A stretch of 64,000 nucleotides of DNA from the NCBI RefSeq assembly GCF_000718005.1, contig NZ_JODV01000012.1. One strand, 5' to 3'. The position numbers were made by a program, and so were the translations under genes. This document shows, one piece after another, positions 27,932 to 36,253 of this stretch; position 1 is the first letter of the stretch; each line of letters opens with the position of its first letter. The stretch comes from Actinoalloteichus_B caeruleus. Its GTDB lineage: Bacteria > Actinomycetota > Actinomycetes > Mycobacteriales > Pseudonocardiaceae. A model generated the notes under the pieces. The model ran no database searches. It worked only from the letters and a program-made list of their open reading frames with translations, and was not told the DNA's origin.

Positions 27932-29059
27932 ATGAACCACCGAACGACGACTCCGGCCGCCGCGGCGCCGTTCGACGTCGCCCACGTGCCTCCGGCCGGC
28001 CGGCTCACCACGGCCGTCCGGACCGACCGCATGCGCCACCCGGGGTTCGGCCGGGTCCTCACCGAGCACATGGTGACGATCCGGTGGACCGAGGATGCCG
28101 GCTGGCACGAGGCGCGCCTGCGCCCGTACCAAGCCCTGGAGTTCGACCCGGCGACCGTCGGCATCCACTACGGCCAGATCGTGTTCGAAGGACTGAAGGC
28201 GTACTCCCTCGCGGACGGCCGGGTCGGGATCTTCCGTCCCGACGCGGCGGCCAGGCGTCTCCAGCGGTCGGCGACTCGGCTCGCGATGCCCGAGATGCCG
28301 ACGGCGCTGTTCACCTCCGCCCTGACCGAGCTCGTTCGGGCCGACCGGGACTGGGTGCCGGCAGAGGTCGGCAAAAGCCTCTACCTGCGCCCCGTCCTGA
28401 TGGCCACCGAGGCCGACCTGGACCTGCGACCGGCCCGCGAGTACCTGTTCCTGCTGATCGCCTTCGTCACCGACAACTTCTTCCCGGGTGAACTCCGCCC
28501 GAGGACCGTCTGGGTCTGCGAGGACCACGTCCGGGCGGCACCGGGTGGCACCGGTGAGGCCAAGCCCCCCGGGAACTACGCGGCGAGTCTGCTCGCCCAG
28601 GAGCAGGCGAGGGAGCGGGGCTGTGACCAGGTCGTGTGGCTGGACGCGGTCGAGCGCCGCTGGGTCGAGGAGATGGGTGGGATGAACCTGTTCTTCGCCG
28701 TGGGCCCCGAGGAGGCGCCGCGTCTGCTGACCCCACCGCTGCGCGGCACGATCCTGCCGGGAGTGACCCGCGACTCCCTGATCACGATCGCCTCGGATCT
28801 CGGGTGGTCGACATCCGAGGAACCGATCAGCGTGGAGCAGTGGCGGAGGTGGGCGGATGGTGGCTCGCTGCGGGAGGTGTTCGCCTGCGGAACGGCGGCG
28901 GTGGTGACTCCCGTCGGGACGGTCCGGTCGGCGGCCGGCGACTGGACCGTGAACGGGGGTCGGGCGGGGCCGCTCGCCGCCCGCCTGCGGACCGCGCTGC
29001 TCGACGTCCAACACGGGCTGGTCCCCGACCGGCATGGCTGGATGGTCCCGGTCGGTTGA
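27932..29059 (+). CDS. Class IV aminotransferase, branched-chain (IlvE/BCAT) type
   Basis: PLP enzyme of 375 residues that interconverts branched-chain or aromatic amino acids and their 2-oxo acids. It shows BCAT features: HYGQIVFEGLKAY near residue 79, the Schiff-base Lys211 in EAKPPGNYAASLLAQ, WVEEMGGMNLFF near 245, and GTILPGVTRDSL. The ATG at 27932 starts the family N-terminus; GGGAGA lies just upstream. The frame extends to 27797 in Arg/Pro-rich sequence. It is followed 115 bp later by a methyltransferase gene. In this context it may supply or recycle a keto or amino acid building block instead of serving primary metabolism; that is inference. Confidence 0.92.
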   Translation: MNHRTTTPAAAAPFDVAHVPPAGRLTTAVRTDRMRHPGFGRVLTEHMVTIRWTEDAGWHEARLRPYQALEFDPATVGIHYGQIVFEGLKAYSLADGRVGIFRPDAAARRLQRSATRLAMPEMPTALFTSALTELVRADRDWVPAEVGKSLYLRPVLMATEADLDLRPAREYLFLLIAFVTDNFFPGELRPRTVWVCEDHVRAAPGGTGEAKPPGNYAASLLAQEQARERGCDQVVWLDAVERRWVEEMGGMNLFFAVGPEEAPRLLTPPLRGTILPGVTRDSLITIASDLGWSTSEEPISVEQWRRWADGGSLREVFACGTAAVVTPVGTVRSAAGDWTVNGGRAGPLAARLRTALLDVQHGLVPDRHGWMVPVG

Positions 29060-29174
29060 CCGCCGCCTCCCGCGCTCCCGCCGGCATCCACTGCCGGCCC
29101 GACCCGATCGTTCCCACGACGGCCTGGGAATTCCCCGGCCATGCCCCGGTTCAGCCTGTGAGAGGACACGAGAG

Positions 29175-30197
29175 ATGACCGTCACTGACGAGGTACCGAC
29201 CACCGCCGCGGTGGGCCCCCGGGAGGCGGCGGCCGACGCTGCGGGCGCCGCCGCGCTGCTGGAGATCGGGGACCGCCTCGGTCTGCTCCCCCACATCGAC
29301 CAGGGGCAGAGCGTGACCGCCGCGAGGCTGGCGGCCGAGGCGGACCTCCCCGAGGAGGGCGTCGCCAACTACCTGGAGGCGATGTCCTCGGCCGGCATCA
29401 TGGTCGACTCCCCCGATGGGGAGGGGGGCCTGCGGGTGGCCGATGACTTCGACCAGATCCAGTACGAGGCGGGCTACCTGTCGTGGGCGATGAACGCGAA
29501 CCGCCCGTTCGTGAACAACGCCGTGGAGTTCCTGCGCGCTCCCCTGGACTCGAGGGCGAAGTACCCCAGGGACGGCCGCCAGGTGGCGGTGTCCTCGGAG
29601 TGGATGGGTTCGAAGGGGTTCTACCCGGTCGCCCTCCAGACGATCCTCGACGCCCGTCCCTCCCGGGTGGTGGACCTGGGCGCCGGCACCGCCCGACTGC
29701 TGATCGAGGTCATGCTCCAGCTCCCGGAGACCACGGCGGTGGCCCTGGACCTGGACGGCCCGTCCTGCGAGGAGGCGGTCCTGGCGGCCGAGCGCGCTGG
29801 CGTGGCCGACCGGCTCACCGTCATCGAGGCACCGATCCAGTCGGTCGCCGAGGACCCCACGCCGGTGCTGGGGGCTGACGTGGTGCACGCGGGCTTCGTC
29901 TTCCACGACATGATGCCCGACGAGGAGCATGTCGCCGACGCCGTGCTCGCCAACTGCCGGGAGGGCCTGCGGCCTGGCGGCATGATGGCGATCACCGACG
30001 CGGTGCCGTACGTGAAGAACATCCGGGAACGGCGGTTCAGCGCGATCGTGAGCTACTACCACAAGCAGTTCATGCGCCGCCGTCTCCTCAGCGTGGAGGA
30101 GTGGACCGCCAAGTTGTCCGGTGCCGGCTTCTCGTCGGTGGAGTGCGTGCCACACCGCTTCCCGACCGGCCGGCTGTTCCGGGCCACCAAGGCCTAG
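29175..30197 (+). CDS. SAM-dependent methyltransferase with winged-helix dimerisation domain
   Basis: Methyltransferase of 340 residues with the layout of small-molecule O- or C-methyltransferases. An N-terminal helical/winged-helix domain (to about 90) has ALLEIGDRLGLL and ANYLEAMSSAGI. The SAM-binding domain follows, with motif I VVDLGAGTA (about 165-173), VALDLD, and FVFHDMMPDEE, where His would act near the substrate. The C-terminus GRLFRATKA is typical. It broadly resembles enzymes that C-methylate aryl pyruvates, but the substrate cannot be read. A start at ATG 29175, preceded by AGAGGA, is chosen. The frame upstream to 29034 overlaps the aminotransferase gene and is unlikely. Confidence 0.88.
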   Translation: MTVTDEVPTTAAVGPREAAADAAGAAALLEIGDRLGLLPHIDQGQSVTAARLAAEADLPEEGVANYLEAMSSAGIMVDSPDGEGGLRVADDFDQIQYEAGYLSWAMNANRPFVNNAVEFLRAPLDSRAKYPRDGRQVAVSSEWMGSKGFYPVALQTILDARPSRVVDLGAGTARLLIEVMLQLPETTAVALDLDGPSCEEAVLAAERAGVADRLTVIEAPIQSVAEDPTPVLGADVVHAGFVFHDMMPDEEHVADAVLANCREGLRPGGMMAITDAVPYVKNIRERRFSAIVSYYHKQFMRRRLLSVEEWTAKLSGAGFSSVECVPHRFPTGRLFRATKA

Positions 30198-31514
30198 GAC
30201 CGGTGCCCCCGTCGCGGCGGGGCGGCGCACCGGCCGTCGTCGGGGCACCGCCCCGCTCGGCGTCGTCGACGTCCCCGCTGTCGACCGGCGCGGCCGGAGC
30301 GGCGGACCCGAGGGTCCACGTGGGATTGGACGCTCCCCGTTCATCAACGCTTCCCGACGTCCTGGCGGCATTCCCCGGTTGACGTCGCGTCGATCCAGCG
30401 ATTGCCGGCCGGCCCCGGTCGTCGCTCGTGGGGCGGCCGCCCGCGAGCGGGTCGTCCCGTCGGGTTCACGACGGCCTGGCCCACCCCGTTTCCACCCACC
30501 GTTGGTCCATGATGGCGCGTCCCTGACGTCCAGCGCGTCGACAGCGCTCACCCACCTGCGGGTACATGCTCGCGTCACCGCGATTTCAACCTCGGTCCAG
30601 ATCACCGCGGGTACGTTGCGTCGGCGGCCCACGCCCGGGTTCGCACACGCCTCGCAGGAAGCGCTGTTGGCCGATGCGCAGACCATTCGACAACGACGAC
30701 ACGTTCGCCCTCTCCCCCGTCGACGACCGGGATCGGCACCGCCCGTGGGCACGGCTCGGCGGGGTGCGTGTCAGGAGGCGCTGGTACCGCACCGAGGGTT
30801 CTCGGCTCGTCGTGACCGAGTGGTCGCGCACACGGACGGCGGGAGGGCTGGTGCCACTGGGCGAGGGCGCGCGACGCGATGTCGGCCAGGGCGGTGGGGG
30901 GCGTGGCCGCGCGCGCCACCACCACGGGTGGGTCGAGGGCGCGCCGCCGACCGTGCGCCGGTCCTCCGCACCGCCACCACGGTCGTCCCGTCGGCGCCGG
31001 GAGCGCGGGACACCGTGGTGGGAGCACACGGCGTCGGACGGGGTCGGTCCCGTCCTCCCACTGTCGGAAGAGGACGTGCGGAGCTCCCGGCCGGCCCTGT
31101 CCGTTGCTCCGCTCCGGTGTCCTCGACGGATGGGACGGCCCGGGGGCAGCCCGCCGTCCCCCGCATCTCGCGCGTCGAGGACCGATCGGGGCACCACCGG
31201 ATCGACCGCGCACTCGGTCCTGGCTCGACCACCTCGCGCCCGGATCCGCGACGCGCCGCACCCGCGTGAGCGGAACCGCCGGTCGCTGACGAACGCCTGA
31301 CGCGCGATCCACGTCCCGTGGCCGTCCTGTTCCGCGACGGCGTGTCGTCCGCGCCTCCCAGCCAGCCCAGCCGGTGCCGACGCACGTCGGGGGTCGGCGG
31401 CTCCCGCTGGCCCGAACGCGAGGGCGCGGGCGCCATGACCCGCCGCGCCGCTCCACCGCCGTCCCCGGACGGACGGCACAGGAACACCCACTCCGACAAC
31501 GGAAGGACACGCAG
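30198..31514. other. 1.3-kb region between methyltransferase and halogenase with no intact gene
   Basis: Several long frames on both strands cross this stretch, but all are Arg/Pro/Ser-rich with no recognisable domain. The exception is a short segment at 30674-30838 that resembles a degraded MbtH protein (listed separately). The halogenase ribosome binding site GGAAGGA lies at its right end. The region may hold decayed genes plus the halogenase promoter. Confidence 0.55.
30674..30838 (+). pseudogene. Possible decayed MbtH-like gene
   Basis: From an ATG at 30674 the frame reads RPFDNDDTFAL, then VDD, RH and PW. These can be aligned with the NPFDDxDGTFxVL...ND...QHSLWP start of MbtH proteins. 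Three Trp codons follow at residues 25, 37 and 50, matching the number of invariant Trp residues in MbtH, but the spacings are altered (11 and 12 residues instead of 9 and 19). The C-terminal ENWTDMRP motif is reduced to EWSRTR. The frame then continues as Arg-rich sequence. It looks like a relic; a chance match is possible. Confidence 0.4.
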
Positions 31515-33062
31515 ATGCTCAGGAGCGTCGTGATCGTGGGCGGGGGAACCGCGGGTTGGATGTCGGCGGCCTACCTCAAGGCCGCCTTCGCCGACCGCAT
31601 CGAGGTCACCGTCGTCGAGTCACCCCGAGTCAGCACGATCGGGGTCGGCGAGGCGACGTTCAGCACGGTCCAACAGTTCTTCGACTACCTGGGACTCCGG
31701 GAAAGCGACTGGATGCCCAGGTGCAACGCGACCTACAAGCTGGGCATCCGTTTCGAGAACTGGCGGGCGAAGGGCCACCACTTCTACCACCCGTTCGAAC
31801 GGCTGCGGGTGGTGGACGGTTTCCCCCTCAGCGACTGGTGGCTCCACGAGCCGGCCTCGGATCGCTTCGACAAGGACGTCTTCCTCGTCTCGTCCCTCGC
31901 GGACGCGAAGAAGTCCCCCCGGTTCCTGGACCACCGCCTGTTCGAACCGGAGCTGGACCTGGAGTCCGGTGGGCGGATGTACCGCACGACGCTGTCCGAG
32001 CAGAGCACTCAGTTCCCCTACGCCTACCACTTCGACGCGGCACTGCTCGCGGACTTCCTCACCGAGTACGGCACCGACCGGGGCGTGCACCACGTCGTGG
32101 ACCACGTCGAGGAGGTGGTGCTGGACGACCGGGGCTGGATCAGCCACGTCCGGACCAGGGAACACGGGGACGTGCGCGGTGACCTGTTCCTCGACTGCAC
32201 GGGCTTCCGCGGCCTCCTGCTCGGCAAGGCCCTGGGTGAGCCCTTCGAGTCCTACCAGGACACCCTGCCCAACGACAGCGCGGTGGCTCTCCGCGTTCCG
32301 GTGGACGTGGAGACGAAGGGCCTGCGGCCCTGCACGACCGCCACCGCGATGGACGCGGGGTGGATCTGGACGATCCCCCTGTTCGACCGCATCGGGACGG
32401 GGTACGTCTACGCCAGCGACTACTGCTCCCCGGAGGATGCGGAGCGTGCCCTGCGCGAGTTCGTCGGGCCGGAGGCCGACGGGCTGGAGGCGAACCACAT
32501 CCGGATGCGGATCGGCCGAAGCCGCGACTCGTGGGTCAACAACTGCGTGGCGGTGGGCCTGTCCAGCGGCTTCGTCGAGCCGCTGGAGTCGACGGGGATC
32601 TTCTTCATCCAGAACAACATCGAGAACCTGGTCAAGCACTTCCCGGACCAGCGGTGGTCCCCCCAGCTGCGGACGTCGTTCAACCGGGCCGTGAACCACG
32701 CGATGGACGGTGTTCGGGAGTTCCTGGTACTCCACTACCGGGCGGCCGCGCGGGCCGACAACGAGTACTGGCGGGACGCCAAGACGCGCGTCATCCCGGA
32801 CGGGCTCGGGGAACGGCTCGAGCAGTGGCGGACCAAGCTTCCCGACGCGGAGAGCATCTACCCCCACTACCACGGTTTCGAGGCCTACTCCTACGTCTCG
32901 ATGTTGATGGGGCTCGGGGGCATCCCGCTGGCCGCTCCCCCCGCACTGGCGCACATGGACGACACCTCGGCACGCGAGGAGATGCGGCTCATCCAGCACC
33001 AGGCGAAGGATCTGGTGGGGCGGCTGCCCAGCCAGTACGAGTACTTCGCCCAGTCGCACTGA
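31515..33062 (+). CDS. Flavin-dependent halogenase (tryptophan halogenase family)
   Basis: FADH2-dependent halogenase of 515 residues that should install chlorine or bromine on an aromatic substrate through HOCl and a lysine. It has the FAD-binding GGGTAGW at 9-15, the catalytic Lys75 in YKLGIRFENW, the halogenase signature WxWxIP (WIWTIP, 283-288), and FVEPLESTG (353-361) with the active-site Glu. The ATG at 31515 has GGAAGGA seven bases upstream. Its natural partner, a flavin reductase, follows 50 bp later but is frameshifted. Whether the substrate is free tryptophan, another aromatic or a carrier-bound residue is not evident. Confidence 0.95.
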   Translation: MLRSVVIVGGGTAGWMSAAYLKAAFADRIEVTVVESPRVSTIGVGEATFSTVQQFFDYLGLRESDWMPRCNATYKLGIRFENWRAKGHHFYHPFERLRVVDGFPLSDWWLHEPASDRFDKDVFLVSSLADAKKSPRFLDHRLFEPELDLESGGRMYRTTLSEQSTQFPYAYHFDAALLADFLTEYGTDRGVHHVVDHVEEVVLDDRGWISHVRTREHGDVRGDLFLDCTGFRGLLLGKALGEPFESYQDTLPNDSAVALRVPVDVETKGLRPCTTATAMDAGWIWTIPLFDRIGTGYVYASDYCSPEDAERALREFVGPEADGLEANHIRMRIGRSRDSWVNNCVAVGLSSGFVEPLESTGIFFIQNNIENLVKHFPDQRWSPQLRTSFNRAVNHAMDGVREFLVLHYRAAARADNEYWRDAKTRVIPDGLGERLEQWRTKLPDAESIYPHYHGFEAYSYVSMLMGLGGIPLAAPPALAHMDDTSAREEMRLIQHQAKDLVGRLPSQYEYFAQSH

Positions 33063-33112
33063 ACCGTGCCGGCGGAGGACGGGACCGTCGCGAAGCCGAA
33101 GGGGAGCGTGGT

Positions 33113-33650
33113 GTGACCGACGTGCCAGCGCTGCCAGCTGGTCCTCCCCCCGTGCCCTGGCCACGAGGGGAGGGCCGCGACGGGTTCGGCGTGCTGATGC
33201 CCGGGCTGCCCGCCGGAGTCGGGGCGGTCACCTCCGGTTCCCGCGATGCTCCGGTGCTGATGACGTGGGCGTCCCGCGCGCGGCGACTCCCAGACCCGCC
33301 GGTGTCGCTGGCGTGCCTCCCCGCCGCGAACCCGTCCCCGGCCGTCGCGCTCCGGCGCGGTGCCTTCGCGGTGTGCGCCGCGCCGGTGGCGGTCTGGCCG
33401 GTGGCGGAGCCGTCCTCCTCGGCGGTGTCCGGACCACCTCCCCCGGATTCCGGTGGCGGACGGGTCCTGGAGTGGCTGGGCCGCGCCGGGTGGGCGCGGC
33501 TCCGCTGGTCGACCGCTGGATGCGTGACGCGCACGGGCTCGGTGGCCACGAGGTCGTGCTCGGCGAGGTGGTCACCGCGCAGGGCACCGGGGCAGCGCCC
33601 ACGGGGCCTCGCGTCGGACGCGGCGCGCCCGGTCACCGCCGGCTCCCCCC
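33113..33650 (+). pseudogene. Flavin reductase split by a frameshift
   Basis: A GTG at 33113 with AAGGGGAG six bases upstream opens a frame that matches the N-terminal half of NAD(P)H:flavin oxidoreductases of the RebF/HpaC type (LPAGVGAVT, MTWAS, LPDPPVSLACL, GAFAVCAAP). The C-terminal half lies in another frame: LLGGVRTTSPGFRW, then RDAHGLGGHEVVLGEVV. Between GAG at 33407-33409 and CTC at 33415 there are five bases, so one base is missing or two are extra. The end near 33650 is also unclear. It should supply FADH2 to the adjacent halogenase. It is either a true pseudogene or a sequencing error. Confidence 0.75.
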
Positions 33651-33810
33651 GCGCGACGCGCCCACGCCGGCCGTCCACAGCGGACGGGGCCGCTGGCCCC
33701 CACCGGTGTGGAGCGCTCGCCTTGGTCGACCCGCCGGCCCGGCGCGGGACGTGCGACCCGCCGGCACCCGATGACCCGCGATTCCGCTCCCGACCACTGG
33801 AGACGTGTTG
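33651..33810. other. Short gap before the antiporter gene
   Basis: GC-rich sequence between the end of the recognisable flavin reductase remnant and the antiporter start. GGAG at 33799-33802 is the antiporter ribosome binding site. Nothing else is recognised. Confidence 0.5.
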
Positions 33811-35070
33811 ATGACAGTCTGGGATCCGATCCTTGGGGTGCTGCACGTGGTGGGGGCCCTGGCCGCGGTGCTGCTGTTGGCCGTGCTCGGCCGCCGGCTG
33901 GCGGTGCTGCTCCGCCAGCCGAGCGTCATCGGCGAGATCGCGGCGGGCCTGCTGGTCGTTCCGCTGATCGGGGCGGTGGCCGGGGAGGACACCGTCAGCC
34001 TCGTGCTCCCGGCGCCGGTGGTGGAGGTTCTGCACCTCGTCGGCACGGTCGGGCTGGTCCTGTTCCTGGTCAGCATCGTCCACGAGCTGGGAAGGAAGGA
34101 CGGCGGGCTGCGCGCCGGCTCGGTCGGGTGGGTCACCGTGGGTTCGCTGGTACCGGCGTTGGGAAGCGGGTTGTTGCTGGGGTGGTGGGTGTTGTCCACC
34201 GGTGACGCGGAGCTGCGCGGCGACGCGCCCCTCCCGGCCTTCCTCCTGTTCGTCGCCATCGCGATGGCGGTGACGGCGGTACCGGTGTTGGCCCGCATCC
34301 TGGTGGACCGGAGGTTGAACGGAACTCCGGTGGGTGACCTCGCGATGTCGGCCGCCGTGGCGACGGACCTGGTGGCGTGGGTTCTCCTCGCCGTCGCCAT
34401 CGGGCTGACCGCCGGAGGGGTGGGCGGGGCGCTGGTGTCGATTCTCGTCATGGCGGTGGGGATCCCCACCGCTCTGGGGTGTCGAGCTCTGCTGCGGTCG
34501 GGCGGGGCGTCCGCGTGGGCGTCGAGGTTCGTCCGGAGCACCTCGCTCCTCCTTGCCCTGGCCGCCCTGGGTACGGCGGTGCTGTTGGAACACTGGGGGC
34601 TCACGGCCGTGGTCGGTGCCTTCCTCGTTGGCCTCGCGGTTCCCGGCGGCGGTGCCCTCGGGGGGTGGGACGGCCCCGTGGGGCGGCTGGCGACCGTGGG
34701 GAGGGCGTTGGTCCCGGTGTTCTTCGTCGTCGCGGGTCTGGACCTCTTCAGCGGCCCGAGCAGCGGCTTCCCCCTGGGCACGACGGTGCTCGCGGTCGTG
34801 CTCGGGATCCTGGGCAAGGTCGGCGGGGGCTACCTGGGGGCCCGGCTGGCCCGGCTGCCCAGGGGTGAGGCGGCCACCTTCGCGGTGCTGATGAACACGC
34901 GGGGGCTCACCGAGATCGTGGTGCTCCAGGCCGGCTACGCGGCCGGTATCCTCTCGGCCGGCCTGTTCCTGGTGCTCGTGGCGATGGCCCTGGTGACGAC
35001 CGCGATGACCGGGCCGCTGTTGTCCCTCCTCGCCAGCAGGCGGCGACCCGCCGAACCGGCCACGGTGTAG
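33811..35070 (+). CDS. Cation/proton antiporter, CPA2 (KefB/NapA-like) family
   Basis: Integral membrane antiporter of 419 residues with about 12 hydrophobic helices. The family features PSVIGEIAAGLL (helix 2), AVTAVPVLARIL, and AATDLVAW-like sequence (VATDLVAW, carrying the ion-binding Asp) are present. A late helix has NTRGLTEIVVL, typical of CPA2 proteins. The ATG at 33811 lies eight bases after GGAG and follows in-frame GTG and TTG codons at 33805 and 33808. Such antiporters are often found in glycopeptide and other antibiotic clusters, where they are thought to act in export or pH homeostasis. Its location after the halogenase genes fits that pattern. Confidence 0.9.
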   Translation: MTVWDPILGVLHVVGALAAVLLLAVLGRRLAVLLRQPSVIGEIAAGLLVVPLIGAVAGEDTVSLVLPAPVVEVLHLVGTVGLVLFLVSIVHELGRKDGGLRAGSVGWVTVGSLVPALGSGLLLGWWVLSTGDAELRGDAPLPAFLLFVAIAMAVTAVPVLARILVDRRLNGTPVGDLAMSAAVATDLVAWVLLAVAIGLTAGGVGGALVSILVMAVGIPTALGCRALLRSGGASAWASRFVRSTSLLLALAALGTAVLLEHWGLTAVVGAFLVGLAVPGGGALGGWDGPVGRLATVGRALVPVFFVVAGLDLFSGPSSGFPLGTTVLAVVLGILGKVGGGYLGARLARLPRGEAATFAVLMNTRGLTEIVVLQAGYAAGILSAGLFLVLVAMALVTTAMTGPLLSLLASRRRPAEPATV

Positions 35071-35149
35071 CGCTCGCCTCGGCGATGGAACGTGGCGCGG
35101 TGGCGGGCATCCGTCGCCGGGGATGCGGTTGGTGGCCGGGGTGGCGGCG

Positions 35150-35581
35150 TCAGAGGCGGGCGCTCACCGGCGGTGTCGGGTCGGCCGCGGCCTGGCCGAA
35201 GGCTCGCTGCACCTGGGAACAGCGCTCGATCACCTCGGACCGGCTCAGTCCGAGCACTTCGGCCTCGGCGAGCAGGGTGCGCAGCCGACGGTGCCAGTCC
35301 TCCACGAAGCGGGGGGCGGCGGGTCCGGATCGGCGGTCCCGGCGGACGACGGCCCCGCTCCCCCGGTTGATCCGGATGACTCCTTCTCGGCGCAGCAGGT
35401 CGTAGGCCTTGCCCACCGTGTGGAAGTTGATGGCGAGGTCGCTCGCGAGCTTCCTCGTGGATGGCAGGACCGTCCCCTCAGCGAGTCGGCCGTCGGCGAC
35501 GGCCTCCACCAGTCGGTCCCGAATCTGCTGGTAGATCGGAATTTCGCTGTCGAGGTCGAGATTGAGGCGCACCCACGCCAT
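35150..35581 (-). CDS. GntR-family regulator, YtrA subfamily
   Basis: Short GntR regulator of 143 residues. The N-terminal winged helix starts with SEIPIYQQIRDRLVEAVADGRL and has LPSTRKLASDLAINFHTVGKAYDLL, followed by a small C-terminal helical dimerisation region instead of a large effector domain. This is the YtrA layout, usually linked to ABC transporter operons. No Shine-Dalgarno precedes the ATG at 35581, so the mRNA may be leaderless. An imperfect palindrome lies immediately upstream (35583-35604) and probably mediates autoregulation. It is transcribed divergently from a small protein and two ABC exporter genes, its likely targets. Confidence 0.9.
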   Translation of the reverse strand: MAWVRLNLDLDSEIPIYQQIRDRLVEAVADGRLAEGTVLPSTRKLASDLAINFHTVGKAYDLLRREGVIRINRGSGAVVRRDRRSGPAAPRFVEDWHRRLRTLLAEAEVLGLSRSEVIERCSQVQRAFGQAAADPTPPVSARL

Positions 35582-35582
35582 C

Positions 35583-35604
35583 CTAGCTGGTATACATCAA
35601 CTAG
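35583..35604. promoter_or_regulatory. Putative operator of the YtrA-type regulator
   Basis: A 22-bp imperfect palindrome begins with CTAGCTGG and ends with CATCAACTAG; eight of eleven positions per arm pair. It starts one base upstream of the regulator's ATG, in an AT-rich patch (GTATACAT) unlike its surroundings. Location and symmetry suggest a repressor site controlling the regulator and the divergent exporter operon. Confidence 0.55.
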
Positions 35605-35881
35605 AACACAAGATCAGCTGGGGGTGGATGGCGCGGTGGGGCGACCGGTAGCGGCCGAGGGAGCACCGGCGTCCTCGCGGACCCGCCCCGGGCCAGGGCC
35701 GGTCACGCGCGCGGACGGCGGAGGAGCGATCGGCCCGCCCCGACGGGCCACCCAGCTGCCGCCTGACTCGGCGGTACCTCCACGCGCGTCGCCCGTCGGG
35801 GGTGGGACGGGCCGTGCCAGCACTTCCAGGCACATCGGGAGGGCGCGCCACGCGGGCGCGCCGTCGGGAAAGGGGACGAGC

Positions 35882-36253
35882 ATGGCTTCCGTGACCGTGT
35901 CGGACGACGAGGTCGTCGTCAGGTTCAACGCCGCCGAGGTCCCGCTGGTGGCCCGGCGCGTGGTGACGATCCCGCTCTCCGCCGTCAGGGACGTCACCGT
36001 CGTCGAGAAGTCCCTGTCCACCAAGGGTGCGCGCCGCGCGGGGATGTTCGTCACCGGGGTGATGAAGGTCGGCATGTGGGGAACCGGGACCGGGATCCAG
36101 CAACTCGTCTCGGTCCGCCGGGGCACCCCTGCGCTGCGGATCATCCTGGACAAGTACGACGCCGGGCTGCGGATCGACGAGGTGATGGTCAGCACCCCCG
36201 ACGCCGCCTCGGTCGCGGGTGACATCGCACGTCGACGGGCGGCGTCCCGGTGA
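35882..36253 (+). CDS. Small conserved-type protein of unknown function, ABC-linked
   Basis: Predicted cytosolic protein of 123 residues with no signal peptide or clear membrane helix. It is rich in beta-strand-like sequence (VTVSDDEVVVRFN, RVVTIPLSAVRDVTVVE, LRIILDKYDAG), and the pattern is reminiscent of a bacterial PH-like fold; that is only an impression. The ATG at 35882 has AAGGGGA six bases upstream. The stop overlaps the start of the ABC ATPase gene (GTGA), so the three genes form one operon divergent from the YtrA-type regulator. It may be an accessory subunit of the exporter. Confidence 0.75.
   Translation: MASVTVSDDEVVVRFNAAEVPLVARRVVTIPLSAVRDVTVVEKSLSTKGARRAGMFVTGVMKVGMWGTGTGIQQLVSVRRGTPALRIILDKYDAGLRIDEVMVSTPDAASVAGDIARRRAASR

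Noticed and set aside
30121..31510. Several overlapping frames of 240-380 codons on both strands between methyltransferase and halogenase
   Set aside because: All are Arg/Pro/Ser-rich with no motifs; only the short MbtH-like segment deserved mention.
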